Origin: Linnemannia schmuckeri
Taxonomy: Eukaryota; Mortierellomycota; Mortierellomycetes; Mortierellales; Mortierellaceae
Direction: 5' to 3'
NCBI GenBank assembly: GCA_029449235.1
Contig: JANATG010000016.1
Coordinates: forward strand, 186,001-250,000
Length of the DNA stretch: 64,000 nucleotides
Part shown: positions 30,101 to 41,080 of the stretch, piece after piece
Layout: each line of letters starts with the position of its first letter
How positions within the stretch are numbered: position 1 is the first letter of the stretch
Notes under the pieces: generated by a model
Seen by the model: the letters and a program-made list of their open reading frames with translations, nothing else
Told to the model about the DNA's origin: nothing
Database searches by the model: none
Program-made: the position numbers and the translations under genes

Positions 30101-31366
30101 TCAAAGGGCTGTGAGGAAATGAAGGGAACAAGACGCGTAGGTGCATAATCCTATCATGTTTTTTGCTTTTTGTTTACCTTGGACAACTGTCGTACTACCG
30201 CTTTTGTTTTCGTTCTTGTTGTTGTTGTCGTCTGTGCCTGTGCTGTTGATTGTTATTACCACATGATCATGCCTCCCTTGTTGTTGTCGTTGCGGAGGCC
30301 GTTGTTGCCCCTCATCATCCTCATCAGCATTATCGCAATATACCAAAGTGGCAGTCGCCGCAGTGAATGAGGTCAACGACGACGACGCTGTCTTCGCAGT
30401 GGCTGTCAAAGTCGCAGTCGTACCAGTAACAAAAGCGGTTTCCCGAAAATTCTCTTCACCCGCGGTCAAAGTTGTGGTAGTGGCAAGTCGATGCGAAATG
30501 ATTGGCAGCAGCGAAAATGCGCTCCACTGCAAGAAATTGCCACTTTTGTCGTTCTTGTTGTCCGTCGTCAAAGGGGCTGTGGTGGTGGTTGTCGCAAAAG
30601 AAGCACTGTCCATGCGTCCGGGATGATTGGTCTCATCCTTCTCTCTTGTATTTGCGTGGTAGCGATGTATCAAGGGATCCGAGCACTGCCTGCAAAGCAG
30701 TCGGGGTCCTTGTGTTTGTGGTTGCTGATCATGTTCTCTATGCTGCTGTTGCCCATCCCCTCTCACCCTCCCCTCCTCTTTCATCTTCTCACTTCCACCC
30801 CTTCCTCCTTGATAATCTTCATCACAATCTTCCTCAACAACTACAAAACTCCGCGCCAACCTCTCAACATCATCCATCCCCAAATCCATAAGACCTACCA
30901 AACGAGGGAACCCTGTCCTCCGTCCGCTGCTACGCTCTCGAATATTACTATCTGCAATGGTCCTCTTCCTTAACACCGGCGCCTGCTGCTCCTGTTGGTG
31001 TGGAGAATAATAATGCCGCAAGTACACCTCAGCAGCCGGGGACAGCTTACTTCCATATCCAGCATTACCCGTGTCAGCACCACGGCTGCCCATAGTAAGG
31101 GATCGGTCCAGCAAGAAAGTATAATCGAAGTGCCTCAGAAGCCGCTGTCTTACGTTCCCGATCTTGTGGAGCTGGTTCTGTGTCGAAAATGCGTGGTGGT
31201 AGTGATGGTGATAGTGGTGGTGTCGTGTCAAAGTGTAGTTATCTTCGTCGTCGTCGTTGTGGGTATTGTTGGTGTCGCGTGGCGGGAGTAGAGGAGGTGG
31301 GAGTTTTTGGTGGTCGTCCTGTTGGTGTAGTTGCTCGCCTTGGTCTCGAGTCTGTGTCTTCTTCAT
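30101..31366 (-). CDS. Orphan low-complexity protein
   Basis: Single open frame of 421 aa from ATG 31366. His-rich (TRHHHYHHHYHH near 48-59), Gln/Arg-rich, and Thr/Ala-rich in the C-terminal third. Less biased islands include QRLLRHFDYTFLLDRSLTMG and a helical FPRLVGLMDLGMDDVERLAR stretch. A CRQC pair sits near 226-229, not enough for a zinc-finger call. No signal peptide. It is transcribed away from the ChAPs gene's 3' end, same strand as the septin-like gene. Frame length and islands of ordinary composition favour a real gene, but I cannot assign a family or function. Confidence 0.5.
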   Translation of the reverse strand: MKKTQTRDQGEQLHQQDDHQKLPPPLLPPRDTNNTHNDDDEDNYTLTRHHHYHHHYHHAFSTQNQLHKIGNVRQRLLRHFDYTFLLDRSLTMGSRGADTGNAGYGSKLSPAAEVYLRHYYSPHQQEQQAPVLRKRTIADSNIRERSSGRRTGFPRLVGLMDLGMDDVERLARSFVVVEEDCDEDYQGGRGGSEKMKEEGRVRGDGQQQHREHDQQPQTQGPRLLCRQCSDPLIHRYHANTREKDETNHPGRMDSASFATTTTTAPLTTDNKNDKSGNFLQWSAFSLLPIISHRLATTTTLTAGEENFRETAFVTGTTATLTATAKTASSSLTSFTAATATLVYCDNADEDDEGQQRPPQRQQQGRHDHVVITINSTGTDDNNNKNENKSGSTTVVQGKQKAKNMIGLCTYASCSLHFLTAL

Positions 31367-32132
31367 TTGGTCCTTTCGATGTCTTGGGTAAAGATCGTGT
31401 TTGTCGCCTTTTTAATGGTTATGTTGCTGTTGAGGAGGAGGTGGGCTGAGCAAATGCAAAAAGCCTGAACGTAGAATCTAGTGTGTGGGTGACTGTTAGT
31501 TTCTTGACAAAGGGTGGTGTGAGTTATATGGAGTGGACTGAACGCGACCGACGATCAGGTAAGTCGCGACGTGTGTTGTATGTATGTACGTGTGTGTGTG
31601 TGTGTGTGTGTGCGCTGAGTTTAATTGATTGAGGACCGAGAAAGTGATTCAAGAGAGAAAGTGGAATGAGGATGGCAAGAAAGACAATGATGGAAGGGGA
31701 TTAAAAAACGGAGGAAGACGTAAAAGCGGATGACGAGGAAAAAACCACTGGTCCAATAAGGGGTGAAGATTGACGAGAGTGGGCGGAGAACAGAGAGTGA
31801 AGGAGGGAACGAAGAAGGGAAACGCATAGGGGGGATGGAAAAGAGACTGTAATCACTGGTCAATTCCCACTGTTAATCGCGCCCAATGCGTCCATCTCAT
31901 CTACTGACAGAGAGACACACCTCCTATCCACACAAGCACAGACACACAAAGTTGCTATTGTTGATTGATGAAATAAAATGTTTTGTAATGTGCATTGTTT
32001 GTTGTTACTGTTTTTGTATGTTCCTGCATCGTCTATGGTATGGTGAAGTCGACTCTGTCACTCCCTCGAAAAAAGAATAATCCTTATCGGCCTATTCTCC
32101 CCTGCCCTCGCCTTGCTTCACAACAACGAGTC
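31367..32132. other. Intergenic, no gene supported
   Basis: Upstream of the orphan gene and downstream of the ChAPs gene. It contains a (TG)n tract. Confidence 0.5.
31589..31612. repeat. (TG)n microsatellite
   Basis: About twelve TG units. Confidence 0.95.
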
Positions 32133-32373
32133 TTAACGACCAGAGCCGGGCACGTCAAAGGTCTTGGCACGGTTAAAGTATCTCGACATTAGCTTAAAGA
32201 CTGCTGGTGAAGTGTTAAGTGCAATCAATGTGTTTTGCACCTTGGCCAATCCCTCCGACTGAATCAGTTTGTTCAAGTTGTACGCAATCGCTGTAGGGAA
32301 CTATTATGGATGCACATAGCAAGAATACATTGTTAATATTGGCAAAAACAATAATACAATATACAGGGCAAAC

Positions 32374-32415
<42 letters not shown>

Positions 32416-35400
32416 CGACTTACGATGGTCTCGTGGTACCAGCGCTCTTGGTAGACACACAACTTAATGGCGACCTCCATAGCGCGGTGGAGGTTGCCCT
32501 CGTCGGAGTAGATCTCCAAAAGACGCAAAAGAGCCTTGGCAGAGAACTTTTGCTCCGCACACCGCTGGTATGCATCCTTCGCCTCTTCACGATGGTGGAG
32601 CCGCGTTGCCAAATCTCCATAAATTTCCCAGTCAGTTCCAGACTTGCGATATGGGGCATTGACGGCTCTGAAGTGCTGGACCTCGGCCCTCCAGATGGTG
32701 TATTGGCGAAGATCCTCGTACAAGACCATGAACAGGTTGTCGAGCCAGCGGTCACAGAGACGCTTGTTGCTAAACGAGAACGAAAGCTCCACTTCCTCTT
32801 CCTCGTTGTTGTTGTCCTCGTCATCAGATGATGATGCTGCTGCAATGCTGGGCTTCTCGATCTGTTTGCTCTTGATCGCTGCCTGATCAACAATAACCTC
32901 ATCGGATTTCTCCTCCTCAGTCTTCTTGTCCTCGGCCTCGGTCTCGGTCTCGGTCTCAGTCTCGGCCTCGGCATCAGCCTCGACTTCATCCTGCTCCTTC
33001 TCTGCATCCTGGTCCTTGTCACTGTGGATCGAAAGGTCGTCCAGCTTAATATCCTCCATCGAAGGGTCGGCATTGTCATCGGCAGCTGACTCCTCCTTGG
33101 CCTTCTCAAGAGCAGCCTCGACAGCCTTGGCTCTAGCCTCCTCCTCAGCCTCCTCCTGCTCACGCTCACGCTCAGACTCGGTCGAGATCTTGATAATGGG
33201 GATAGGGGTCCCGTTGGGCGACAAGAGCTGGTCACGGTTGGGCACCTCAATCTCGCCATGGTGAGCCATGACTTTGGCCTGACTTCCCTTGCGCATCGTC
33301 TCCTCGGCCTCCTTCTGCATACGGTACTCCTCTTCCATGACAAAGACAAGCGAACGGCAGCGCAAAAGCTCGTCCCAACCAATCTTGGATACCAAGCGCG
33401 TCAACAAGTTGTATGCGCTCGAGAACGTACCACGCAGTGAAGGTGCAGGGAGTCTGAGCAATGCTGGGTCAGCCTCGTGCTCACGTCCAGTCTCATCGTC
33501 GATGAGTGAGAGATCAATGTCGCTGCGGATGGGCAAATGGGCCTTGGCAGCCTTAGGCATCCTCTGCAAATCTCTCTCGCTGAAAGTAAACATAGGGCAT
33601 GAGTTCAGTGTCAACAGTGCCTAATTGAAGTTGGCATAAAAATTTCATCAAGAGAATCAGTTTTCGCAATGCCCCAATGATGTTATCCTGGATGAAAAAA
33701 TAAATGAAAAGAACTTACGCTCTCATAGTCGCCAAGATCAATATAGACTTCGGTCAACTTGGCCCAGGTGATGAACTCCGAGGGTGCAAGGTTGACAGCC
33801 TGCTTCGCAAGACGAAGAGCCATCTCCAGCTTTCCCTTGCCACGTAAAAAGTCGGCCTGAACATGGAGCAGGGCATAGCTCTGAGGCATCTGCTTCAATG
33901 CATCGTACAGAACGTTGATCGCCTTCAATTCTTCATCTTTTATGTCGAAAAAAAAATACAGTTAGCAATTTTCAAGCTTGTGAATGCGACCGAAAACAGA
34001 AGTGTCACACAGCAGCATGTTGCAGAAACAAAACGAAAGAGAAACTACGTACCAGTGCCAATATATGACTGAGCGAGCAAAGAGGCAACCTCAGGTTCGA
34101 GACGGAAGAGGCGCTCAAAGAACTGAACGGCAAGGTCAAAGCGGAAGCTCTCCTGGCAGTACTTCATAATGGCAGCAGTGAGGTGGTTGTTGACGATGGT
34201 GGGGAGCTGGATCTCGGGGTTGCTGCCCAAGAGAGATCCCTTGAAGAACAACTGCTCGGCAGCCTCAAAGAAACGCTTCTGTGCGCTCACGTCAGGGATA
34301 GGGTCGAGTTTGCGGAAACCAGGGATGCGGTAGTTGGCGTCGTCAGAATAAAGGATCGATCGAAGCATTGCCGACATGTACGTCTCCTGCCAAATTGCAG
34401 CAGTCGCCTCCTGTCTAATCAGGTTTTTAATGGAAGAAGGGAGATTGTTGATTAGGCGCCGATCTGTATGTTTTGTTGTCGTTGATGAGTGAGCTAATAC
34501 CCTTGCCTGCTTACCTCTCGCCTCTGACGTTGATGGCGTAGCTCTCGACACCTCCCGGGATCTTGACCTCCACGCGCACATCGACTCGTGAGAAAGCATT
34601 GTAACAGCTATGAGGATAAATCAGTGAACCATAAATGTCAGTTATCGAAAGTCGACCAAGGCTGCTGATCGACACCTCGAATATTATGGCAAGAAAGCCT
34701 TACCAATAGACGCCAGAACGGATACGCCATTGGGCACCCTTGGAGAACCAAGCATGGGACTCGTCCTTTCCGTGGATATATCAGTAGATCGTTGTCGGAT
34801 ATGTTGCGTTATGGTCGTATCATTCGGTCGTTGCCGGATATTTTGGGTGATGGTTGAATGAAGATGCAGTCGAAAGGCAGAGTGCAAAAAAAAAAAAAGA
34901 AAAGCAGAAGTGAGCGATTTTGTGAGTTGTGTGAGCAAAAACTAGTATATGTGTATGCACCGTTGGAATGAAAGACACCACCTTTTGTCTTCGTTGTTCA
35001 TTTTTCCTCTTCTCTCCGTTGAATGTCCCAGTGGTCCCGACTTCTGTTGCTCAATTTTCTGTGTAGTTAATTCTGTCACTGCTCCACGCCCAATTGAGTT
35101 CAATTAAAACCGGCGCAATTGAATCAGAAAAAAAAGAACAGAAAAGTAACACTAGGCTGTCCAAACGACCAGATTAGAAAGAGGGCATCGCTAGAAATAG
35201 CTCACTCCGCTGTTATTCGATCATCGAGTAACAAAAAAACGTGTCCTGTCATCGTAGCTTCTCCCTCAACATTTTCTATTTCATCCCCGTCTGCCTTGTC
35301 ACTTTGCTTCGTTCTTAGATAGATCCGGTGTCGCCTTTTTTGCTGCTTCCTGCATTCCTGTGATCTTGCTTTCCTGGTGTACAAAAAAGACATCCTCCAT

Positions 35401-36054
35401 CCCCCGTCGCTTCCCTCCTGTTCGGAGAAATAAAAAAAAAAAGAAAAAGAAAAGATAGACTTACGATAGCATAGGTCAGCGAGTTGAGGTATGCTGCAAG
35501 ACTGGCCGAAGACGAGGCATCGATACCAGAGACATAGTGATACGAACTCGTCTAATAGCAAATGAGAAAGTCGTTTTCAGAGTAGTAAAGGGCACAAAAA
35601 AAAGGAGGGTGAGTGAGCCTTCTGACAATTGTAGCGAGAGGAGCCAGTAACGTGTCGTAACGTAAGGACAACGACACCAGACAAAAAAGCCAAACAAAAA
35701 AATCATCTCCTTTGTGATGTTGCTTGTTGACTGCAGTCCATTGATATTGCTATTGCTGTTGCTGTTATTGATGTTGTACCTCCTTGATGGCGGGCTTTAC
35801 GTTGACCTTGATGATGTGACAAAGGTCGGGAGCACCGAGTTCCTTGAATGTGCCTGGGAAAGTACAACAAGACAAGAGCGATGACTGTTAGCTGAGTTTC
35901 TTATTAGCAGGGGACGCTGCGTTCTTCTCTTCCGTTATTATTGTACTCTGCTGTCTGCTAACATGTGCTTACCGAGTGCGTCGAGTCTAGCTTGGAGGGA
36001 CTCGCCCATCTCCCGCTCGATGAACTCTGGGATGTCGCGAAGGTTGTCACCCAT
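32133..36054 (-). CDS. ChAPs family protein (exomer complex, BCH1/BUD7/CHS6-like), nine exons
   Basis: Proposed exons: 36054-35973, 35853-35780, 35551-35465, 34765-34704, 34607-34515, 34414-34053, 33936-33719, 33620-32424, 32300-32133, about 780 aa. Joins are in frame with GT..AG ends. Family landmarks: GDNLRDIPEFIEREMGESLQ, ELGAPDLCHIIKVNVKPAIK, HYVSGIDASS, DESHAWFSKGAQWRIRSGVY, NAFSRVDVRVEVKIPGGVES, SILYSDDANYRIPGFRKLDP, TPR-like helices in exon 7, ALLTLNSCPMFTFSERDLQR and CDRWLDNLFMVLYEDLR. ChAPs proteins bind Arf1 at the trans-Golgi and export cargo such as chitin synthase to the plasma membrane. A Glu/Asp-rich insert (~residues 480-590) is lineage-specific. The acceptor of intron 3 (about 700 bp, the longest) is least certain. 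The gene is divergent from an OTU deubiquitinase gene. Confidence 0.9.
32375..32413. repeat. Poly(A) tract inside last ChAPs intron
   Basis: 39 A on the plus strand, so poly(T) in the sense transcript, within the intron 32423-32301 and close to its donor. Confidence 0.9.
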
Positions 36055-36505
36055 TTTATCTCGTCGTTGTTAGTTGGTTTTGTCCGTGTTGAGGGGTGGG
36101 AAGGATGATAAGGCGGAGATGTGATGGTTGATGGTCGACTAGATGTTGAAAGGGGTGAGAGTGTCGACTTGTTATGCGAGTGGCGTTTAAGAAGCAGAAA
36201 GAGATGTGAATAAAAAGGAGGAAGGAGAAAAGAAAAAGTAAAAAAAAGAACTGAGAGCAGCAGAGAGGGGGGTTGTGATGATGAACACTGTCCTTCAGAA
36301 AGGTAAGACTCTCAAGCCAACTACCCAGCAGGGGAGGTATGAGACCTCAGTGTGGTCATCTAATGAATACGAGTACTCTAAAATTGGACTCAGGTGACCC
36401 TGGTTTTAATTTCCGGCACAAGACCTTCCTGTTGTTCTGCCTTTTTGTCCTTGTTCTTTCTCTTCTCTACAATCACATACCATCTCCAACTCCAACAAAG
36501 CGGCA
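36055..36505. promoter_or_regulatory. Shared divergent promoter region
   Basis: About 450 bp separate the ATG of the minus-strand ChAPs gene (36054) and of the plus-strand OTU gene (36506). No other gene fits, so both promoters must lie here. I see no unambiguous TATA box. Confidence 0.55.
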
Positions 36506-38017
36506 ATGGCGCCCGTCAAAACACGTTCGAACTCCTCCAAACACAGCAGTAATGACCACCGCTACAAGGCAGATCCAGAAGACACAAACGACGACGACGA
36601 CATCTACGGCATGCGAGAACTAAAACACCAACTCGCCTCCCTCAACCTCCAGCTCAAGGACACTATGGGCGACGGCAACTGTCTCTTCCGTGCTTGCGCG
36701 GACCAATTTTCGGGCACCGAAAGGGATCATCCTTCACTCAGAGCAGAGGTGTGCCAATATATTGAGGATCATGAGGAACATTTCAAGTTGTTTCTGGATA
36801 ACGAGACGGTGGAGGCGCATGTAGCCAAGATGAGACGGAATGGGACTTATGGAGGAAATATTGAGTTGGTAGCCTTTGCGAGGATGAAGAAGGTGGATAT
36901 TAAGGTGTACCAGCCCGGGTATATCTATGTGATTGAGGGAGTCGACGTCAAGAAGGAGGGGTCTTCTCTTGGTCAACGACCTGTCATGCACATCGCGTAA
37001 GTTTAAAAGAGTTGTTAGTCAAAGCTATGCTGGACATGACTGACGGGGCAGGACGGTTGTATTTTCAACTTCCGTGTATAACAGGGCTTTTGGTGACGGA
37101 AATGCGCTGATACTGGATCTGACAGAACAGGGATCGTTTACATTTTAACATCGATTCATAAATAACCCCTGCGCAAAGACTGCGCCAGAGAATCATCTTT
37201 TTCGATTCTAATCGATCAAACTTGCTATCATCTCTTCCTAAATTACCAATTAATTAATAGATACCACAGCTGGGAACATTACTCATCTATTAGGAACATC
37301 GATGGGCCCTTCGAAGGTCCACCCGAGATCAATCCCCGACCTGTAAAACAGGAACCATTGCGGAAACTCACCAGCCAGGATCCTCCCCGATCTGTCGAAC
37401 GAGCGATTATGAAGACTACGGGAGTGGATGATTTGGCGTTAGTGAGGGAGCTTATGGAGAAGTATCGAGGGGATGTTGACAGTGTCTATAATGATATCTA
37501 TGAGCGGCAGTATCCGGAGGATGGTAATGCGGACGCTGATGGGAAGGAAGGGAAGGAGGAAGTAGAAGATGGTGGTGGTGATGTTGAGGGGGCGCAGGAT
37601 AAGTTGAGTAACCAGGACAAGGATGCAGCGACGCAGAGTCAAGGGGAGAGGAAGGTTGGGTCGCGGAAGGGCACACCTAGGCCATCAACACCAAATGATA
37701 GCACAGTCGAGCCAGTAACACCGCCATCGCCAGACTCACAAAAGGAAGGAGGATCGCCGACAGAGAAGGCAGAATCACCATCCGCCGCTAGCGAAGGTAC
37801 CAAAGGGATCATCCCCAAGAAGAGGATATCAGCCCGAGAAAAGAAAGAGGCTGCCAAACGAAACCAGAAACTGAACCGGAAAAATAAGGGCAAGACGACT
37901 CCATCTGGGGAGGATGGTAACTCTTCTTCCGACAAGTCTTCACCGTCGCTTAGTGGCGGTGATAACAAGGGTGCAGCGAACACGACTAGCAATACTATGC
38001 GGGAACTCTTTGTTTGA
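36506..38017 (+). CDS. OTU-domain deubiquitinase, OTUD3-like
   Basis: Exon 1 36506-36996, intron 36997-37260 (GTAAGT...TTAATAG), exon 2 37261-38017, about 415 aa. The OTU domain starts near residue 50. The catalytic Asp/Cys motif is MGDGNCLFRACADQF and the catalytic His lies just after the splice join in HIAYHSWEHYSS, so the intron splits the active site. A UBA-like helix bundle follows (ERAIMKTTGVDDLALVRELM, KYRGDVDSVYNDIYE), then a Ser/Pro/Lys-rich tail with a basic patch (KKRISAREKKEAAKRNQKLN). OTUD3-type enzymes are cysteine proteases that remove ubiquitin chains in the cytosol or nucleus. Length and order (OTU, UBA-like) match the family. Confidence 0.9.
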
Positions 38018-38644
38018 CGACGGGGGTCCTTATTTGTGGTTGTATATATTCTTTCTTAATAAACCCACGACGTATGTGTAACCCACGATCGTCCGCTTTT
38101 CGACTACGGCTATAAAATAGCAGGATTGGTTTAATCTAAATAAAGGCATGCAACTTTTGCTTTCCTCTTACTCTCCTTGTCTCCGCCCCTGCTTGTACTT
38201 TCAAAGCACACCGCAAAACAGCCATGTCGGTTCGCAGAAGACGAAGGGAAAAAAAAAAAAAAAAAAAAAAAAACTGGGGTCATGAAAGGAAGCAAGGCGA
38301 AAAGGGGTGAGGAGAAGGTTTCGTTTTCCGATTAACGCCTCTAGAACGTTCAATTGAGCATCATCGTTTTATGGATTGTTGATGTTCATGGGAAGAGGAA
38401 AAGCGCCATATTTTTGTTTGCTGACAAAACAAGAATAAAAAAAAAAAAAAAAAAAGGAACGGAGGTGATAATGGATGGGGTAAGCCATGGTCAAGGCCAA
38501 AGGATAAAAAAAAAAGAGCAGGGAGCGAGAGGGAGAAGCATTCAACTAAAAAAGCTCGGAGAGCCTAACAAAATTAGGAGTAAATGCAAGTCTTGGTAGT
38601 GGCATGGTAAAAAAGAAAATGGCTCCGGGCACATGGCTATGCTG

Positions 38645-38679
<35 letters not shown>

Positions 38680-40329
38680 AAACGGACGAATTTGCATTTC
38701 GCCACGCAGACAAGCTAAAAAGGGACAGGAGGGAGCCCTTGTTTTTTTGAATTTTTTCTGCGTATTATGAAATACGACTTCAGAATGATACTAGGAGATA
38801 GAGCAAGAGTAAAGTTAGAACACCAACAACGAAGAAAACTGAGTCAGTATAAGAAAATAGAAGGAGTAAATCGAAAGGAGAAAGGAATGATAATGGAAGA
38901 TAAGGAATTCAATTTTGCCGGCGGGTAAGGGACGAGCAACAACAATAAAAAAAATTGAGGCGCGTGGGGTAGGCGAGTTAGTGTGAAAAAGCGCGAGCCA
39001 TTATTGTAGGATTTACAAGGGACGCGTGCTTGAATGCAAAATGTTATTAGTGACTCGAGATCTGGTCATGGTTACCGACAAAGTATGCACTAATTATTCT
39101 ACTTGTTTCAAAAAAAAATAAAAATGAAAGCTTAGAAGTATAGAGCCATGGCATAGCAAAAATAATGGGATGCATGGACTTAACCTCACCTCATGTTAAA
39201 ACTGACAAAAAAAGGGTAGCATTGCAGTGCAGTGCTATTGGTACGTGCTCGCAAACAGCGTTGAGCTACCTTATGATTGGTGTCAGTCAGAAGGGAGCCA
39301 GGAGGTCAGAGAGGTACAGACATCAAGGGAGCACCAGAAAAAAGGTGCGATGCAGAAGCGTGAAAGAAACGACACAAGGTACCAACGATCGGCAAGTTGT
39401 TGGCATTTTGTGTTGCCTGTTGGACGGACCAGCTGCAACCATCCGTCGCGTCTCTGTGTACATGATAAAGACAAGGAAAACGAAGGAAAGACGTGCAGCT
39501 GTGCATCGTCATCATCCATTGGAGAAAAGAAGGGACCACCCACAATAACAGAAACAACAACAAGCGGGCAGACATTGGAAGGGAGACAGACAGACAAAGG
39601 AGAGGCAAGCGAGAAGGGGAGGTGAACGGGTGAAGACAGAGACTAGGCAGGAGACTGGCAATTGTGTCTACATGTGTGTGTCCCTTTATTTTTAATGTAT
39701 GCCGATGCATTGTCAAGGCAGAATGATAAAAACGAAGAAAGGGAGACGAAAGAAGGCAGGCAAGGTGTTAAGCCAAAGGAAACAAATAAAAAAAAATAAA
39801 AAAGGGTTGCGACAGTAGACGAGATGATGATAATGGAAGGCGACTGTGGTCAACTGATTCCAATAAAGAAGAACGAATAAAGAGATCCGATCCAGGATTC
39901 AGGGACCAATCTGCGATATATCGATGCGTCCAGGGACCACATCCCTCAATCTCCACACTAGTGGAAAAAATGTCGGCGCCTTGTCTGATGGCGTCTATTG
40001 ACTGCTATAACTGCAGTACAACAGCAATGATAGTGCATAGAATGAAGTGCACTCTCTTCGCCACTTCTCTTGATGGGGCACGTAGGGTATTGTCTGATGG
40101 TGCACATGGTCCTTGAAGTAGACAACCACCACTACAGCCCTCTCGCTCGAAATAACAACAATAATAATAACAATAACAATGCAAGATTGAACTCCTATTG
40201 TTGGAGCGTGTATTACACCTTGTATTGCATCTAAGTATGAGAATATGAGTGATGTGTTCAATGGGTACCATTGACCTTGCCTTCCACACTACTCTCAAAT
40301 GAAAATTTTATTGACTCTTTTCTCTGTCT
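38018..40329. other. Intergenic ~2.3 kb with poly(A) tracts
   Basis: No frame with recognisable similarity on either strand. Three long A runs lie within 430 bp (38249-38273, 38437-38455, 38648-38677). The first ~70 bp include AATAAA-type signals suitable for the OTU gene's 3' end. Confidence 0.5.
38249..38677 (+). repeat. Cluster of three poly(A) tracts
   Basis: A25 (38249-38273), A19 (38437-38455) and A30 (38648-38677), separated by unrelated sequence. Confidence 0.9.
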
Positions 40330-41080
40330 GAGTGAGTAAACTGGTCGCGCCTTTCGTTTGTTTCCTCTTTCTCTCTTTTCACTTTTTCGCTTTTTCACCC
40401 TTCGTCCCTTTCCTTTCCTTTTTTTTTTTTTCTTTTCTTTTCTTTTCTTTCCTGTTCTTCCCCTCACCACCACTCCTTCCTTCTCTCACTCTGTTCTCAT
40501 ATCATCCGGTTCTCGTTTCCTAATCCGTCACACACACTCTCTCTCGCTCTTCTACTTGCCGCCTTGCCGCCTTGCCGCCATCCACCTCAACTCTCACTTC
40601 CTTTCACACACACATATACAATCACCCTCATTTTGTCTCTTCTCTCTTCTCTCTGTTCTCTTCACTACACTCTTCTCTCTGTTCTCTTCACTACACTCTT
40701 CTCTTTTTCTTCCTCCTCTTTCTCTTGTTTGTTTGAATCAACACTTCTTCATTCTCGCTCCATCCTCATTGCATTTACTTCCACTCTCTTAACTTTGCAT
40801 TGCATTCACTCTTCTGCTGATCAGTTCGCCCACACTCTGTAACCTTCTCTCTTCCCTTTTCAGACACCAAAATTCATACCAATCCACAACCTGTTACTAT
40901 CATCTGTTTGCCACCAAAATCCCATACACTACTTCCTATTAGACTTTTTGACTCTTCACCCCCAGCACATCATTCCCCGTCGCCTCTTTTCTTCACTTGT
41001 ACAACAAACAACAAACACCCACGGACATACAGAACATCAACAACAACAACAACAACATCCAATTAACCAACCACTGTCAG
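40330..41080 (+). promoter_or_regulatory. Strongly pyrimidine-rich upstream region
   Basis: The plus strand is dominated by C and T (TTTCTTTTC, CTCTCTCTCG, TTCTCTCTG runs) and ends in a CAACAACAA leader just before an ATG with a good donor site (41081-41135). A 26-bp unit including GTTCTCTTCACTACAC is tandemly duplicated near 40645-40696. This fits a CT-rich promoter/5'UTR for the ankyrin gene. Function is inferred from position. Confidence 0.45.

Noticed and set aside
32420..33382. 320-codon Arg/Ser-rich minus-strand frame
   Set aside because: It is a shifted-frame shadow of the acidic ChAPs exon 8.
34415..34514. Short intron of ~51 bp (ending at ATACAG) in the ChAPs gene with an exon reading RRLINNLPSSIKNL
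   Set aside because: That acceptor breaks the reading frame. The 100-bp intron ending CTGATTAG keeps it and gives GERQEATAAIWQETY, in line with the family.
39165..39716. Overlapping 100-136 codon frames on both strands
   Set aside because: No domain, composition like non-coding DNA, and equal support for both strands.
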